Shown piece by piece: positions 6,557 through 14,254 of a stretch of DNA of 17,575 bases; the first letter of the stretch is position 1; each line of letters starts with the position of its first letter. The notes under the pieces are model-generated. The model was not told the DNA's origin. It saw only the letters and a program-made list of their open reading frames with translations, and made no database searches. The DNA comes from Acidobacteriota bacterium (GTDB lineage: Bacteria > Acidobacteriota > Blastocatellia > Pyrinomonadales > Pyrinomonadaceae). A program made the translations under genes and the position numbers. The stretch covers positions 1-17,575 of the forward strand of contig JADYZI010000226.1 in NCBI GenBank assembly GCA_020853255.1, read 5' to 3'.

Positions 6557-7048
6557 ATGGCTTTCGAGTCGATTACAGATAGAAAGATCGCGGAATTGCT
6601 TCAGATGCGGAAACGTGTGACTTATCCTGGCACTCGAGCCAAGAACAAGGATGGCCATGAACAATTTAATTACAAGGTAATATCTTCTGACGATGCGGAT
6701 CTAGAGTTCTCGCTTTACACTCGCCAGAATCTTCGAGCAGGTATGGAAGACGACTTTTCGTGTGGAGTAAGCTGGCTCGCTCCGAACGGTGAGGTATTGA
6801 CGCTTGCCCGCTATAACGGTTCGAGTCATCCGCACCGTAATCAAATTGAAGGAAACGTACTCAGTTGTGAATCTCATATTCATACGGCCACCGAACGCTA
6901 TATTCGGGCAAACAAGAAAGCGGAGGGATTTGCTGTGCCGACGGATCGATATCGGACCTTGAAGGGAGCTCTTCATTGCCTTGCTTCGGATTGCAGCATT
7001 GTTGGTTTATCAACGCAGGCGGATGCCCCGTCCCTTTTTGAGCAATGA
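6557..7048 (+). CDS. DUF6978-like protein, first gene of a two-gene unit
   Basis: A 163 aa soluble protein of no known function. The central part has a conserved-looking block: ARYNGSSHPHRN (residues 84-95) and SHIHTATERY (106-115). Histidines H91, H93, H107 and H109, with N87, N95 and R114, could form a metal or phosphate site. From memory this pattern resembles the DUF6978 family found beside DUF1828 proteins; I rate the family name as moderately sure. The stop overlaps the start of the next gene by four bases (ATGA at 7045-7048), which indicates translational coupling. Base composition is visibly more AT-rich than the sdh genes, suggesting acquisition. No membrane segment or signal peptide is visible. 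There is no strong ribosome site. Confidence 0.6.
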   Translation: MAFESITDRKIAELLQMRKRVTYPGTRAKNKDGHEQFNYKVISSDDADLEFSLYTRQNLRAGMEDDFSCGVSWLAPNGEVLTLARYNGSSHPHRNQIEGNVLSCESHIHTATERYIRANKKAEGFAVPTDRYRTLKGALHCLASDCSIVGLSTQADAPSLFEQ

Positions 7049-7830
7049 ATTTCGATCTTACGAAATTACAGAACAGTCTCTGCGAATCTCTTTGTTCGGA
7101 AGTGAGACTGCGCGAGAAGAACGGGAACCTTATCTCGGTAGATACTCCGTTTTCATTCCCTGATGGTGATCCATTGCAGATTTATTTGCGGGAGATGCCA
7201 GGTGGAATTCTCCGATTGACCGACATGGGTCATACGTTGATGCACCTGAGTTATGAAAATGACGTTGACAAGTTCAGGGTCGGTACACGTGGAAATTTAT
7301 TTCAGGGAATTCTTGCTGAATTTGACGTCGATGATGAAGATGGAGAATTATTTGTCAGCACAACAATTGATCGAGTGCCGTCTGCCATATTCAAGCTTGG
7401 TCAGGCATTAACTAAGATCAATGACCTTACTTTTTTGAATCGCGCGCGGGCAGAGTCTACCTTCTACGATGACCTCAAAGAGGCTCTGGAAAATGTTGTC
7501 CCTACCGATCTTATCAAACCCGATTATATTTATTCGGACATGGAGAATGCAGCGGATTATCCCATTGACTACCGGATTGAAGGAAAACATGCGCCGCTTT
7601 TCATGTTTGGTGTGCCAGGTCGTGACAAGGCCCGCCTTACAACGATAGTGCTAGAGAGACTACTGAGAAATAAGGCTGATTTTGACTCTTTAATTGTCTT
7701 CGCCGACCAATCAACACTGCCCCGTGGGGATGTCGCCCGACTAAGTAATACAGGCGGCGAAATGATTGCGTCGCTTGATGCTGTTGACGATTTTCGCCGA
7801 AAACTATTACGGCGCATCTCGCTTAATTGA
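7045..7830 (+). CDS. DUF1828/DUF1829 domain protein, second gene of the unit
   Basis: A 261 aa soluble protein. Residues about 30-120 match the DUF1828 pattern (FPDGDPLQIYLRE, GGILRLTDMGHTLMHLSY). Residues about 160-250 match DUF1829 (YPIDYRIEGKHAPLFMFGV, ARLTTIVLERLL). The function of both domains is not known to me. RIEGK (residues 177-181) contains an E-x-K that might belong to a restriction-nuclease-like fold, but the required upstream Asp is uncertain and this is speculation. The gene is coupled to its upstream partner by a 4-base overlap. Families of this kind often occur in phage or defence-rich accessory DNA, so a toxin-antitoxin or antiphage role is a reasonable hypothesis, without direct evidence here. 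Confidence 0.7.
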   Translation: MNFDLTKLQNSLCESLCSEVRLREKNGNLISVDTPFSFPDGDPLQIYLREMPGGILRLTDMGHTLMHLSYENDVDKFRVGTRGNLFQGILAEFDVDDEDGELFVSTTIDRVPSAIFKLGQALTKINDLTFLNRARAESTFYDDLKEALENVVPTDLIKPDYIYSDMENAADYPIDYRIEGKHAPLFMFGVPGRDKARLTTIVLERLLRNKADFDSLIVFADQSTLPRGDVARLSNTGGEMIASLDAVDDFRRKLLRRISLN

Positions 7831-7872
7831 GTTATTGGTGAATGGAACAGGGGATCGTACTGCCAATTAAGC

Positions 7873-8157
7873 ATGAAGTATTCAGAAGCAGCATGGGCTG
7901 AGAAGAAAAAGCGAGGCCTTGTGAAGTATCTGCTGATCGACGGCATTCTCTACACCGGCGGGCCGTTTGCGGTGGTGATGCAGATCATTGGAATTTTTCT
8001 GCTCCGCGATGAGGGGCAGACGATCGGGCAATATTTTACGTCAACCATGACCTGGGTGACATTCATTCTGCACGGAACGTTGTTTGGATCAGTCGTTGGC
8101 TTTTTGAATTGGAAGCGAAATGAAAGCTCGGCCGCGCGAAAGGACCTTTCGCCCTAG
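7873..8157 (+). CDS. Small two-helix membrane protein of unknown function
   Basis: A 94 aa protein with a basic, Lys-rich N-terminus (AEKKKRG), a hydrophobic segment around residues 18-44 and a second around 57-77, then a charged tail. Both ends are probably cytoplasmic. No family recognised. GC-rich codon use returns to that of the sdh genes, unlike the two genes just upstream. There is no clear ribosome site before ATG 7873. Confidence 0.55.
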   Translation: MKYSEAAWAEKKKRGLVKYLLIDGILYTGGPFAVVMQIIGIFLLRDEGQTIGQYFTSTMTWVTFILHGTLFGSVVGFLNWKRNESSAARKDLSP

Positions 8158-8200
8158 GCCCAGCGGTGTTGTACGCACGAACGCAGAAACTCAAACCGTT

Positions 8201-8683
8201 ATGTTCGAACTAAAACCGATCTCACACGAAGCAGTGCCCGCGGCACTTGAAAAGGCGAACCGCTATCGCCTGCTTAACGAACCAGGTGCGGCCGAGAGCA
8301 TTTATCTCGACATCCTGGCGGTCGAACCGGAAAATCAGGACGCGATCAAGAATCTCGTGCTTGCGATGAGCGACCGGTTCGGCAAAGATTATGCCGTCGG
8401 CGATACGAACATCAATGCTTACGTCGCAAAATTAAGCGATCCTTACCAGCGGGCGTATTATACGGGAATCGTTTACGAGAGGCGTGCAAAAGCAACGCTT
8501 GCGAAAGGCGGCCTGCAGGTTTACGAGCTTTTTATCCAGGCGATGGAATGGTTCGAGCGCGCAGAATCACTCAATAGCTCCGGCAATGAAGAGGCAATTC
8601 TTCGCTGGAACGGATGTGCGCGGATCATCAATCAAAATAAATTGCAGCCGCACGTTATGTCGGCGGGCGATACGCTCGAATAG
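8201..8683 (+). CDS. Tetratricopeptide-like protein of unknown function
   Basis: A 160 aa, mostly helical protein from ATG 8201. EKANRYRLLNEPGAAESIY and LAVEPENQDAIKNLVLAM (residues 17-56) look like one tetratricopeptide-type helix pair, and IQAMEWFERAESLNSSGN (112-129) like another. Such proteins usually mediate protein contacts; no partner is evident. A longer frame from ATG 8120 overlaps the upstream gene by 38 bases and adds a low-complexity Arg-rich N-terminus, so the shorter form is preferred. After the stop, GCTGAT (8705-8710) and ATCAGC (8718-8723) form a weak 6-pair hairpin without a T-run. Confidence 0.6.
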   Translation: MFELKPISHEAVPAALEKANRYRLLNEPGAAESIYLDILAVEPENQDAIKNLVLAMSDRFGKDYAVGDTNINAYVAKLSDPYQRAYYTGIVYERRAKATLAKGGLQVYELFIQAMEWFERAESLNSSGNEEAILRWNGCARIINQNKLQPHVMSAGDTLE

Positions 8684-8768
8684 TGATCCGTGCTGTGATA
8701 ATCTGCTGATTGAAAGCATCAGCTTCAAATTCCGTTAACATTCTTAGAATAAGGAAGGTATCAAAGGT

Positions 8769-9122
8769 ATGCCAGGAAAATTTGAGATCAAAACCGGAAA
8801 GAGCGGAAAGTTCAGCTTTAATCTTAAGGCCTCAAACGGCCAGGTCATTCTTTCAAGCGAAACATACGATTCACGAAAAGGTGCCGAGGGCGGCATCGCT
8901 TCGGTAAAAAAGAATGCCGGCAACAATGCCCGGTTCGAACGCAAGACGGCAAAAGACGGCTCGGCCTATTTTGTTTTGAAAGCATCGAACGGTGAGGTCG
9001 TCGGTAAAAGCGAGATGTATAAAACCGTCAAGTCGATGGAAAACGGCATTGCCTCGGTCGGCAAGAATGCTCCTGACGCACCGGTTGTCGATGCTCCGGC
9101 CGCAAGCGCGGCCAAGAAATAG
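8769..9122 (+). CDS. Duplicated DUF1508 (YegP-type, UPF0339) protein
   Basis: A 117 aa small protein made of two tandem DUF1508 repeats: residues about 4-50 (KFSFNLKASNGQVILSSETY, GGIASVKKN) and about 55-100 (AYFVLKASNGEVVGKSEMY, NGIASVGKN). A Pro/Ala tail follows. The family is widespread, compact and of unclear function; Escherichia coli YegP has the same two-repeat design. AAGGAAGG 10-17 bases upstream of the ATG, or the closer AAAGG, may serve as ribosome site. It appears to be a single-gene unit. Confidence 0.88.
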   Translation: MPGKFEIKTGKSGKFSFNLKASNGQVILSSETYDSRKGAEGGIASVKKNAGNNARFERKTAKDGSAYFVLKASNGEVVGKSEMYKTVKSMENGIASVGKNAPDAPVVDAPAASAAKK

Positions 9123-9184
9123 CACGGTCGGATTTAGCCTCCATAAATGGCACGGGCGGAAAACCCCGCGCTTTACCATTCATG

Positions 9185-9230
9185 CTTTGCGCCTTTGCGG
9201 TGAGGATCGTTTTCCCGCAAAGGCGCAAAG
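9185..9230. repeat. 16-base perfect inverted repeat (REP-like hairpin)
   Basis: CTTTGCGCCTTTGCGG (9185-9200) pairs perfectly with 9215-9230 across a 14-base loop. It lies between the DUF1508 and DUF1343 genes, 32 bases before the latter's start. There is no T-run after it, so it is better called a REP-like palindrome than an intrinsic terminator. Confidence 0.75.
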
Positions 9231-9261
9231 TTGCAAATAGATATCAAAACGCCTTACCAAA

Positions 9262-10446
9262 ATGACCACGACATCGAAACGAGTCCGTCCCGGTATCGAA
9301 GTACTCCTTGGCGATAAACTCGCGTCCATACGCGGCGAGCGGATCGGCCTTGTCTGCAACCAGGCCTCCGTTCTGCCCGACCTTCGCCACGCCGCCGATG
9401 TTTTTTTTGAGCATCCGGAAATAAACCTGACCACGCTCTTCGGTCCGCAGCACGGCATTCGCGGCGATGTGCAGTACAACATGATCGAAACGCCGCACGT
9501 CCGCGACACACGGACCGGCCTGATGGTCTATTCGCTTTACAGCGAAACGCGTGTTCCGACCGAAGAGATGGTTGCTGACATCGACACCTTCGTCATTGAC
9601 CTTCAGGACGTCGGCTGCCGCATTTACACATACACATACACGATGGCGAACTGCATGATCGCCGCCGCGGAATTCGGCAAACGCATCATAGTCTGCGACC
9701 GGCCGAATCCGATAAACGGCGTCACGGTCGAGGGCAATGTTACCGAAAAAGAGTTCACATCATTTGTCGGCCAGTTCGAATTGCCGACGCGGCCGGGCAT
9801 GACGATCGGCGAAATGGCGCGGATGTTCAATGAGCATTGGGGCATCGGCTACGAGCTCGAGATCATCGAGATGGCAGGCTGGCGGCGCGAGATGTGGCAC
9901 GAAGAAACAGGCTTGCCGTGGGTTCTTCCGTCGCCGAACATCCCGACCATCGATACATGCGCCGTTTTCCCCGCAACGGTCCACCTCGAAGGCACCGAAC
10001 TAAGCGAAGGCCGCGGGACAACGCTCCCGTTCGAGCTGAACGGCGCTCCGTTCATCGACCCGTATGCCTGGGCCGAAGAATTGCGCAAATTCGATTTTCC
10101 CGGTGTCGCATTCCGCGAGGCCTACTTTCAGCCGACCTTCTGCGAGTTCGCCGGCCAAACATGCGGCGGCGTCCAACTCCACGTCACCGATCGCTCGGCC
10201 TTCACGCCCGTCATCGTCGGCATTGCCATGGTCAAAACCGCCTACGATATGTACACCGAACATTTCCAATGGCGCCAAAACGCGTACGAATATGAATTCG
10301 GCAAAAATCCGTTCGACGTCGTCTGCGGAACGGACAAGATCCGCAAGGCGATCGAATCGAACGCCGCCTTTTCTGATCTGCATGACGCGGCCGGAACCGG
10401 CCTCGCAGAATTTAAGGGAATCCGATCAAAATACTTGCTGTACTAG
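9262..10446 (+). CDS. DUF1343 protein, NamZ-like exo-beta-N-acetylmuramidase family
   Basis: A full-length 394 aa member of DUF1343. Motifs in order are LVCNQAS (residues 30-36), LFGPQHGIRG (59-68), DLQDVGCRIYTYTYTM (113-128), DRPNPING (146-153), PTRPGMTIGEMA (175-186), LPSPNIPT (222-229) and LEGTELSEGRGTTLPFE (242-258). A Bacillus subtilis family member, NamZ, removes terminal N-acetylmuramic acid from peptidoglycan fragments. Two oddities: there is no signal peptide, and an in-frame stop at 9238-9240 rules out a longer N-terminus, so the protein is probably cytoplasmic. The family motif PEHG appears here as PQHG (Q63), which from memory is typical of a separate subgroup and may alter catalysis. 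Activity on muropeptides is therefore inferred, not assured. Confidence 0.85.
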   Translation: MTTTSKRVRPGIEVLLGDKLASIRGERIGLVCNQASVLPDLRHAADVFFEHPEINLTTLFGPQHGIRGDVQYNMIETPHVRDTRTGLMVYSLYSETRVPTEEMVADIDTFVIDLQDVGCRIYTYTYTMANCMIAAAEFGKRIIVCDRPNPINGVTVEGNVTEKEFTSFVGQFELPTRPGMTIGEMARMFNEHWGIGYELEIIEMAGWRREMWHEETGLPWVLPSPNIPTIDTCAVFPATVHLEGTELSEGRGTTLPFELNGAPFIDPYAWAEELRKFDFPGVAFREAYFQPTFCEFAGQTCGGVQLHVTDRSAFTPVIVGIAMVKTAYDMYTEHFQWRQNAYEYEFGKNPFDVVCGTDKIRKAIESNAAFSDLHDAAGTGLAEFKGIRSKYLLY

Positions 10447-10453
10447 CGGCAAA

Positions 10454-10482
10454 GTAATAGTATTACATTGTGGAGTATTACC
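10454..10482 (+). promoter_or_regulatory. Probable VapB operator with two AGTATTAC sites
   Basis: GTAATAGTATTAC (10454-10466) is a perfect palindrome with a central G. AGTATTAC occurs at 10459-10466 and again at 10474-10481, 15 bases apart, the second overlapping the ribosome site GGAG (10472-10475). AbrB-fold antitoxins commonly repress their own operon by binding such sites; this assignment is by position and symmetry only. Confidence 0.6.
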
Positions 10483-10746
10483 ATGAAATTGACGTCTAAA
10501 TGCCAGGTCACCGTGCCGCTTGCGGTTCGTGAGAAACTCGGGCTCTTCCCCGGCTCCGAGGTTGAATTCATTGTCGATGGAAAATTCGCGAAGCTCGTTA
10601 AAGCGAAGAAAAAGAAAGGAACGATGAGTCGCGGCGAGCGGATAGTCGCTCGTGCGATTGGCAAGGGAACGGTAAATCGCGATCTATCAACCGATCAGAT
10701 AATGGCCTGGACACGCGGTTGGGGCGAAGATGATTTTGATCGATAG
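10483..10746 (+). CDS. vapB: AbrB-fold antitoxin (VapB-type)
   Basis: An 87 aa protein whose first 45 residues are a SpoVT/AbrB-type swapped-hairpin DNA-binding domain (MKLTSKCQVTVPLAVREKLG, LFPGSEVEFIVDGKFAKL). The C-terminal part, with LSTDQIMAWTRGWGEDD, is the likely toxin-neutralising tail. ATG 10483 is preferred over the TTG at 10468 because GGAG lies eight bases before it and the domain begins there. The gene overlaps the downstream PIN toxin by 17 bases, the usual coupled arrangement. Confidence 0.88.
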   Translation: MKLTSKCQVTVPLAVREKLGLFPGSEVEFIVDGKFAKLVKAKKKKGTMSRGERIVARAIGKGTVNRDLSTDQIMAWTRGWGEDDFDR

Positions 10747-11131
10747 CAACGTGCTGCTCGATCTTTTCGATCAGCGATCGGAATGGCATGCATGGTCGGC
10801 TGCTGCCTTAGCTTCCGCGGGCGACGCTGCGGAATTGGTGATCAACCCGATCATCTACGCTGAGGCTTCGATCAGGTTCAGAACTCCCACCGAATTCGAC
10901 AACGAATTTCCGCCAGAAGACTTTCTCCGACGTGCATTGCCATTTTCTGCGGCATTTCTCGCCGGTAAGGCACATTTTGAGTATCGCCGACGCGGCGGAG
11001 TTCGCGCCGCGACTCTTCCCGATTTTTTTATCGGTGCCCATGCGCTGGTCGCCGGATACAAGATACTCACGCGCGATCCGCGCCGGTTTCGCAGATATTT
11101 TCCGTCGGTAGAATTGATCGCACCCGAATAG
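10730..11131 (+). CDS. vapC: PIN-domain ribonuclease toxin (VapC)
   Basis: A 133 aa PIN-domain protein. The expected acidic residues are D5 (ILIDSNVLLD), E45 (PIIYAEASI), D98 (LPDFFIGAHA) and D116 (LTRDPRRF), so the metal-dependent RNase site looks complete. VapC toxins cleave specific RNAs, often tRNA, when VapB is degraded. It starts within the antitoxin gene and is its only partner. Nothing indicates a broken or inactive toxin. Confidence 0.92.
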   Translation: MILIDSNVLLDLFDQRSEWHAWSAAALASAGDAAELVINPIIYAEASIRFRTPTEFDNEFPPEDFLRRALPFSAAFLAGKAHFEYRRRGGVRAATLPDFFIGAHALVAGYKILTRDPRRFRRYFPSVELIAPE

Positions 11132-11196
11132 CGAAATAGTTCTATCGTAGATCTGCCCAGGCCGCTGACACAGTGACGAACGACAAAAGAATTCTG

Positions 11197-11226
11197 TTGT
11201 GGTCCATGAAGGCCCTCTGATATATT
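11197..11226 (+). promoter_or_regulatory. Possible promoter of the secreted protein gene
   Basis: TTGTGG (11197-11202) and TATATT (11221-11226) are 18 bases apart, and the GTG start follows at 11248. Only consensus similarity supports this. Confidence 0.35.
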
Positions 11227-11247
11227 GGACTGTCGTAGGAGCCGCCT

Positions 11248-11949
11248 GTGAGAAAGCATTTAAGAATCTGCCTTTTGGTTTTGATCGGTGCCCCGATCAT
11301 CGGCATTGCCCAGAAACCGGCGAAGGTTGTCTTCTGGAGCGACGATGCGGTGTGCGGCCGCAGGAATGAGTTGGTCACAGCCGATGACAAGTTAAGTTGC
11401 AGCAAGACCCGATCAAACGGGAAAGACCGCATGACCTTGGTCCATAACGGGGTCAGTTTGTCAGTGCGTGAGATCGTGGATTACGCGTATTTTTTGCTTA
11501 AGATCGAGATCAAGAATCAGGGCAAAGAGGCAATTTACTTCTATGGCCCTTCCTTGATGGCAGCTCAATATCGCGATGAGGCTGAATTTCTCAATGGAAA
11601 GGAACCGATAGTATTTGGAAAACCATTAACGGCGCCTCCTGCTCCTGTTAGTCAGTTTGGTTCGCCCGGGGGCAAGACAGGAGTTCCTCATAGCCCCAGC
11701 TTTTCCAATCAAACTCGAGCCGCGTCAGAGCCTGGCTCAAAGGGGGCCATAGGAGTTAGCAGTTTGCCATCCCGAACGGTCCCAAATTATACGCCGCGGG
11801 GGCCAGCCCTATACACTTCGCGGATCTTACCCGGCAAAGATGCAGGAGGACTGATCTATTTTCAGCTTGAAAAGCAGTCAAAGTTCAAGATCTTGTTTGT
11901 CGAGATCGGCGATACAAAATACGTTTTTCAGCTGAGGCCTTCCGAATAA
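11248..11949 (+). CDS. Secreted protein of unknown function with Pro/Ser-rich linker
   Basis: A 233 aa protein with a GTG start six bases after TAGGAG (11236-11241). Residues 1-21 form a signal peptide (MRKHLRICLLVLIGAP, cleavage near GIA-QKP). The mature part has a beta-rich domain (about 25-120) with two cysteines (C37, C51) and motifs such as FLLKIEIKNQGKEAIYFYGP that look like an immunoglobulin-like or surface-associated fold. A Pro/Gly/Ser-rich linker spans about residues 128-190. A final short strand region ends KYVFQLRPSE. I do not recognise the family. It probably acts in the periplasm or outside the cell. Confidence 0.65.
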   Translation: MRKHLRICLLVLIGAPIIGIAQKPAKVVFWSDDAVCGRRNELVTADDKLSCSKTRSNGKDRMTLVHNGVSLSVREIVDYAYFLLKIEIKNQGKEAIYFYGPSLMAAQYRDEAEFLNGKEPIVFGKPLTAPPAPVSQFGSPGGKTGVPHSPSFSNQTRAASEPGSKGAIGVSSLPSRTVPNYTPRGPALYTSRILPGKDAGGLIYFQLEKQSKFKILFVEIGDTKYVFQLRPSE

Positions 11950-11985
11950 TCGTCGGGCTCTATTTTCGGGCATCCTCGTCCAAAC

Positions 11986-12019
11986 AAGGCACACTCCCTA
12001 CCGGTCGTGTTTCTGCCTT
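11986..12019 (+). repeat. 34-base dispersed repeat, copy 1
   Basis: AAGGCACACTCCCTACCGGT, continued to GCCTT at 12019, has partly complementary ends (AAGGC/GCCTT). It is matched by 14259-14292 in opposite orientation with a single mismatch across 34 bases. It encodes the last six codons and stop (RQKHDR) of the minus-strand ASCH-like gene. Confidence 0.85.
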
Positions 12020-12588
12020 AGGGCTTTCAATACTTTTTGACCTCTTGGGGAAAGGCGGTAGCCGGGCCGCAGGCTTTCGGTCAGGCCGAGGGCCTTTAGT
12101 TTGCGGACCCAGGGTTTGAATCGCGGAATGTCGAGGCCGATTTGTTCGGCGAGGATGGCGGCGTGTGTATTGGGCTGGTCGCGGATCATTTGCAGATACA
12201 TTTGCGTCCAGTTTCCGCGTTGGCTGCCGGCGTCTAGTTTTTGCAGTTTCGAAATGATCTCATCCAGCTCCTTTTTGCCGAGTTCGTCGTTTTCGCGGAG
12301 AGCTTTTCGCGGGTCTTCACCGATCCATCGGACGCCGATGCGGTAGATATCTTCGTCGCGGTCATAAAGGTCAGCGATAAGTTCGTCTTTAGACGCAAAT
12401 CCCGCGGCTTTTGCGTCTTTAGCGGTTATTTTGCTTTCGGTCACAACATCGACCGAGTCGATCCCGAGAACGCCTAGCTGCGTCATCTGCGTTCCGCCGG
12501 CCTTTACACCTGCACGCTTCCAACGTCGGAAGATAAGGCTGATCTCGCCGGACTGGATGCGTTGTATGATCGCGTTCTTGATGAGCAT
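11998..12588 (-). CDS. ASCH/PUA-like plus winged-helix protein of unknown function
   Basis: A 196 aa protein. The first ~105 residues have ASCH/PUA-like features: a start IIQRIQSGEISLIFRRWKR, then GVLGIDSVDVVTESKIT, KDAKAAGF and IYRIGVRWIGEDPRKALRE. This fold usually binds RNA. The C-terminal ~70 residues look like a winged helix (THAAILAEQIGLDIPRFKPW, LKALGLTESL, GYRLSPRGQKVL). The last residues RQKHDR and the stop come from a dispersed 34-base repeat, so the native C-terminus may differ. ATG 12588 is the first convincing start; upstream is a palindromic repeat. The next gene upstream on the same strand is the DUF853 ATPase. No specific function assigned. Confidence 0.6.
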   Translation of the reverse strand: MLIKNAIIQRIQSGEISLIFRRWKRAGVKAGGTQMTQLGVLGIDSVDVVTESKITAKDAKAAGFASKDELIADLYDRDEDIYRIGVRWIGEDPRKALRENDELGKKELDEIISKLQKLDAGSQRGNWTQMYLQMIRDQPNTHAAILAEQIGLDIPRFKPWVRKLKALGLTESLRPGYRLSPRGQKVLKALRQKHDR

Positions 12589-12594
12589 TTCGAT

Positions 12595-12710
12595 GGAACG
12601 CCGGCGTCCCGCCAGCGTGTGGAAATCCGACTTCTTGCATTTTCCTCACCGACTCTTCGCTTGCAGCCCGCTTCCGTGAGGTACTCACGCCGGCGGGACG
12701 CCGGCGTTCC
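12595..12710. repeat. Large inverted repeat (25-base arms) between two minus-strand genes
   Basis: Positions 12595-12613 are the perfect inverse of 12692-12710 (19 bases, GGAACGCCGGCGTCCCGCC). After one mismatch the match extends another five bases, giving arms 12595-12619 and 12686-12710. The 66-base centre is unique in this window. The right arm ends 4 bases from the DUF853 stop codon; the left arm begins 7 bases before the ASCH-like start. Confidence 0.85.
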
Positions 12711-12714
12711 GATC

Positions 12715-14229
12715 TTAAAACCAGCCGCTTTTCTTTTTCGATCCGCCGCCGAAGATGCTGCCGAGGACACCACGGACGATCGAGTTGCCGATCTGGCGGC
12801 CGATCGAACTGCTGGCGGAGCGGGCGACGCTTTTTGTTATCGATTCGACCAGCGTATCCGGTGCGCGGGCGGCAGCTCGTTCTGCTTTTGCGGCCGCGGC
12901 TTCTTGTTTTGCGGCCTCTTCTGCTGCCTGTAATTGCGCGTCGGCGGCCAGTTTTTCCTGGGCTTTGGCGGACAGCAATTCGAATGCGGATTCGCGGTCA
13001 AGCGCGTTGTCATAAATACCGGCGACAAGCGATGTCGCGATCAATTGCTGCCGCTGTTCGGGTGTGATCGGCCCGATATGGCCCGACGGCGGAACGACGA
13101 ATGCCCGCTCAACCATTGTCGGAACGCCCTTTTCGTCGAGCGTTGAAATTAGAACTTCGCCGACACCGAGTTCAGTTATAACCTTTTCGGTATCAAGCTC
13201 AGGATTTGTTCTGAACGAACTGGCGGCGGCCTTAACGCCCTTTTGCTCCTGCGGCGTGTATGCACGCAGAGCGTGCTGGATGCGGTTGCCCAGCTGTGCC
13301 AAAACTTTTTCAGGAATATCGGCCGGATTTTGGGTTACAAAATAGACGCCAACACCTTTAGACCGAATAAGGCGAACGACCTGTTCGACCTTTTCGGTCA
13401 ACGCCTGCGGAGCGTCGGAGAAAAGCAGGTGAGCTTCGTCAAAAAAGAAAACGAGCTTTGGCTTTTCGAGATCGCCGGCTTCCGGCAATGATTCAAAAAG
13501 CTCTGACAGCAGCCACAGCAGGAATGTCGAATAAAGTTTCGGAGCGTTGATCAATTCATCGGCTGCGAGAAGGTTCAGCACGCCTTTGCCGCCGATCGTC
13601 TGCATAAAATCGTCGAGCTTCACGGCCGGCTCACCAAAAAAAAGATCGCCGCCCTGCTGGTCAAGCTGCAAAAGGCCGCGCTGGATCGCCCCGACCGACG
13701 CCGAAGAAACATTGCCGTATTTCAACGTCAGTTCATCGGCATTCGACCCGACAAACTGCATAAGCGATTGCAGGTCTTTTAGATCAAGGAGCAGCAGCCC
13801 GTTGTCGTCCGCATATTGGAACGCGATCGAAAGCACGCCTTCCTGCGTTTCATTCAACTGCAAAAGCCGAGAGAGAAGTATCGGGCCCATTTCCGAGATC
13901 GTACCGCGCAGCGGGTGGCCCTGTTTGCCGAACACATCCCACAAAGTTGCCGGAAATCCTTCGAAAGCAGGCGTAATGCCAAGCTGCTGGTTCCGCGCAT
14001 CGATCTTCGCGTTTCCGCCGCCGGCTTGCGTAACGCCGCATAGGTCGCCTTTTATATCGGCCATAAAGACCGGCACACCGCGGCGGCTGAATTCTTCGGC
14101 CAGCCGCTGGAGCGTCACGGTCTTCCCTGTTCCGGTCGCGCCCGTTATCACACCGTGCCGGTTTGCCATCTGCGGCAACAGGCAGATCTCGGTCGCGTCA
14201 TGTTTTGCAGTTAAAATTGGTTCTGACAT
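12715..14229 (-). CDS. DUF853 / HerA-like P-loop ATPase (YjgR type)
   Basis: A 504 aa ATPase. Walker A is GATGTGKT (residues 30-37), in a typical context [20 protein letters not shown]. The Walker B strand is LVFFFDEAH (259-267, acidic D264 and E265). A later [16 protein letters not shown] (314-329) probably carries the arginine finger. An Ala/Glu/Lys-rich coiled-coil-like stretch is at about 420-456 and the tail ends [11 protein letters not shown]. This family resembles HerA/FtsK ATPases; its cellular role is unknown. ATG 14229 gives the family start [20 protein letters not shown]. The longer frame up to 14331 runs through the 34-base repeat and the VOC fragment and is rejected. GGAGGA lies about 18 bases upstream, too distant to be sure of. 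Confidence 0.9.
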   Translation of the reverse strand: MSEPILTAKHDATEICLLPQMANRHGVITGATGTGKTVTLQRLAEEFSRRGVPVFMADIKGDLCGVTQAGGGNAKIDARNQQLGITPAFEGFPATLWDVFGKQGHPLRGTISEMGPILLSRLLQLNETQEGVLSIAFQYADDNGLLLLDLKDLQSLMQFVGSNADELTLKYGNVSSASVGAIQRGLLQLDQQGGDLFFGEPAVKLDDFMQTIGGKGVLNLLAADELINAPKLYSTFLLWLLSELFESLPEAGDLEKPKLVFFFDEAHLLFSDAPQALTEKVEQVVRLIRSKGVGVYFVTQNPADIPEKVLAQLGNRIQHALRAYTPQEQKGVKAAASSFRTNPELDTEKVITELGVGEVLISTLDEKGVPTMVERAFVVPPSGHIGPITPEQRQQLIATSLVAGIYDNALDRESAFELLSAKAQEKLAADAQLQAAEEAAKQEAAAAKAERAAARAPDTLVESITKSVARSASSSIGRQIGNSIVRGVLGSIFGGGSKKKSGWF

Positions 14230-14254
14230 AAATTTAAAATAATATTGTCCTCCG

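Noticed and set aside
8120..8200. Extended start for the tetratricopeptide-like gene
   Set aside because: It overlaps the upstream gene and adds an Arg-rich stretch; ATG 8201 is simpler.
13547..14242. Long open frame opposite to the DUF853 gene
   Set aside because: It is an antisense shadow with no domain, start signal or plausible composition.
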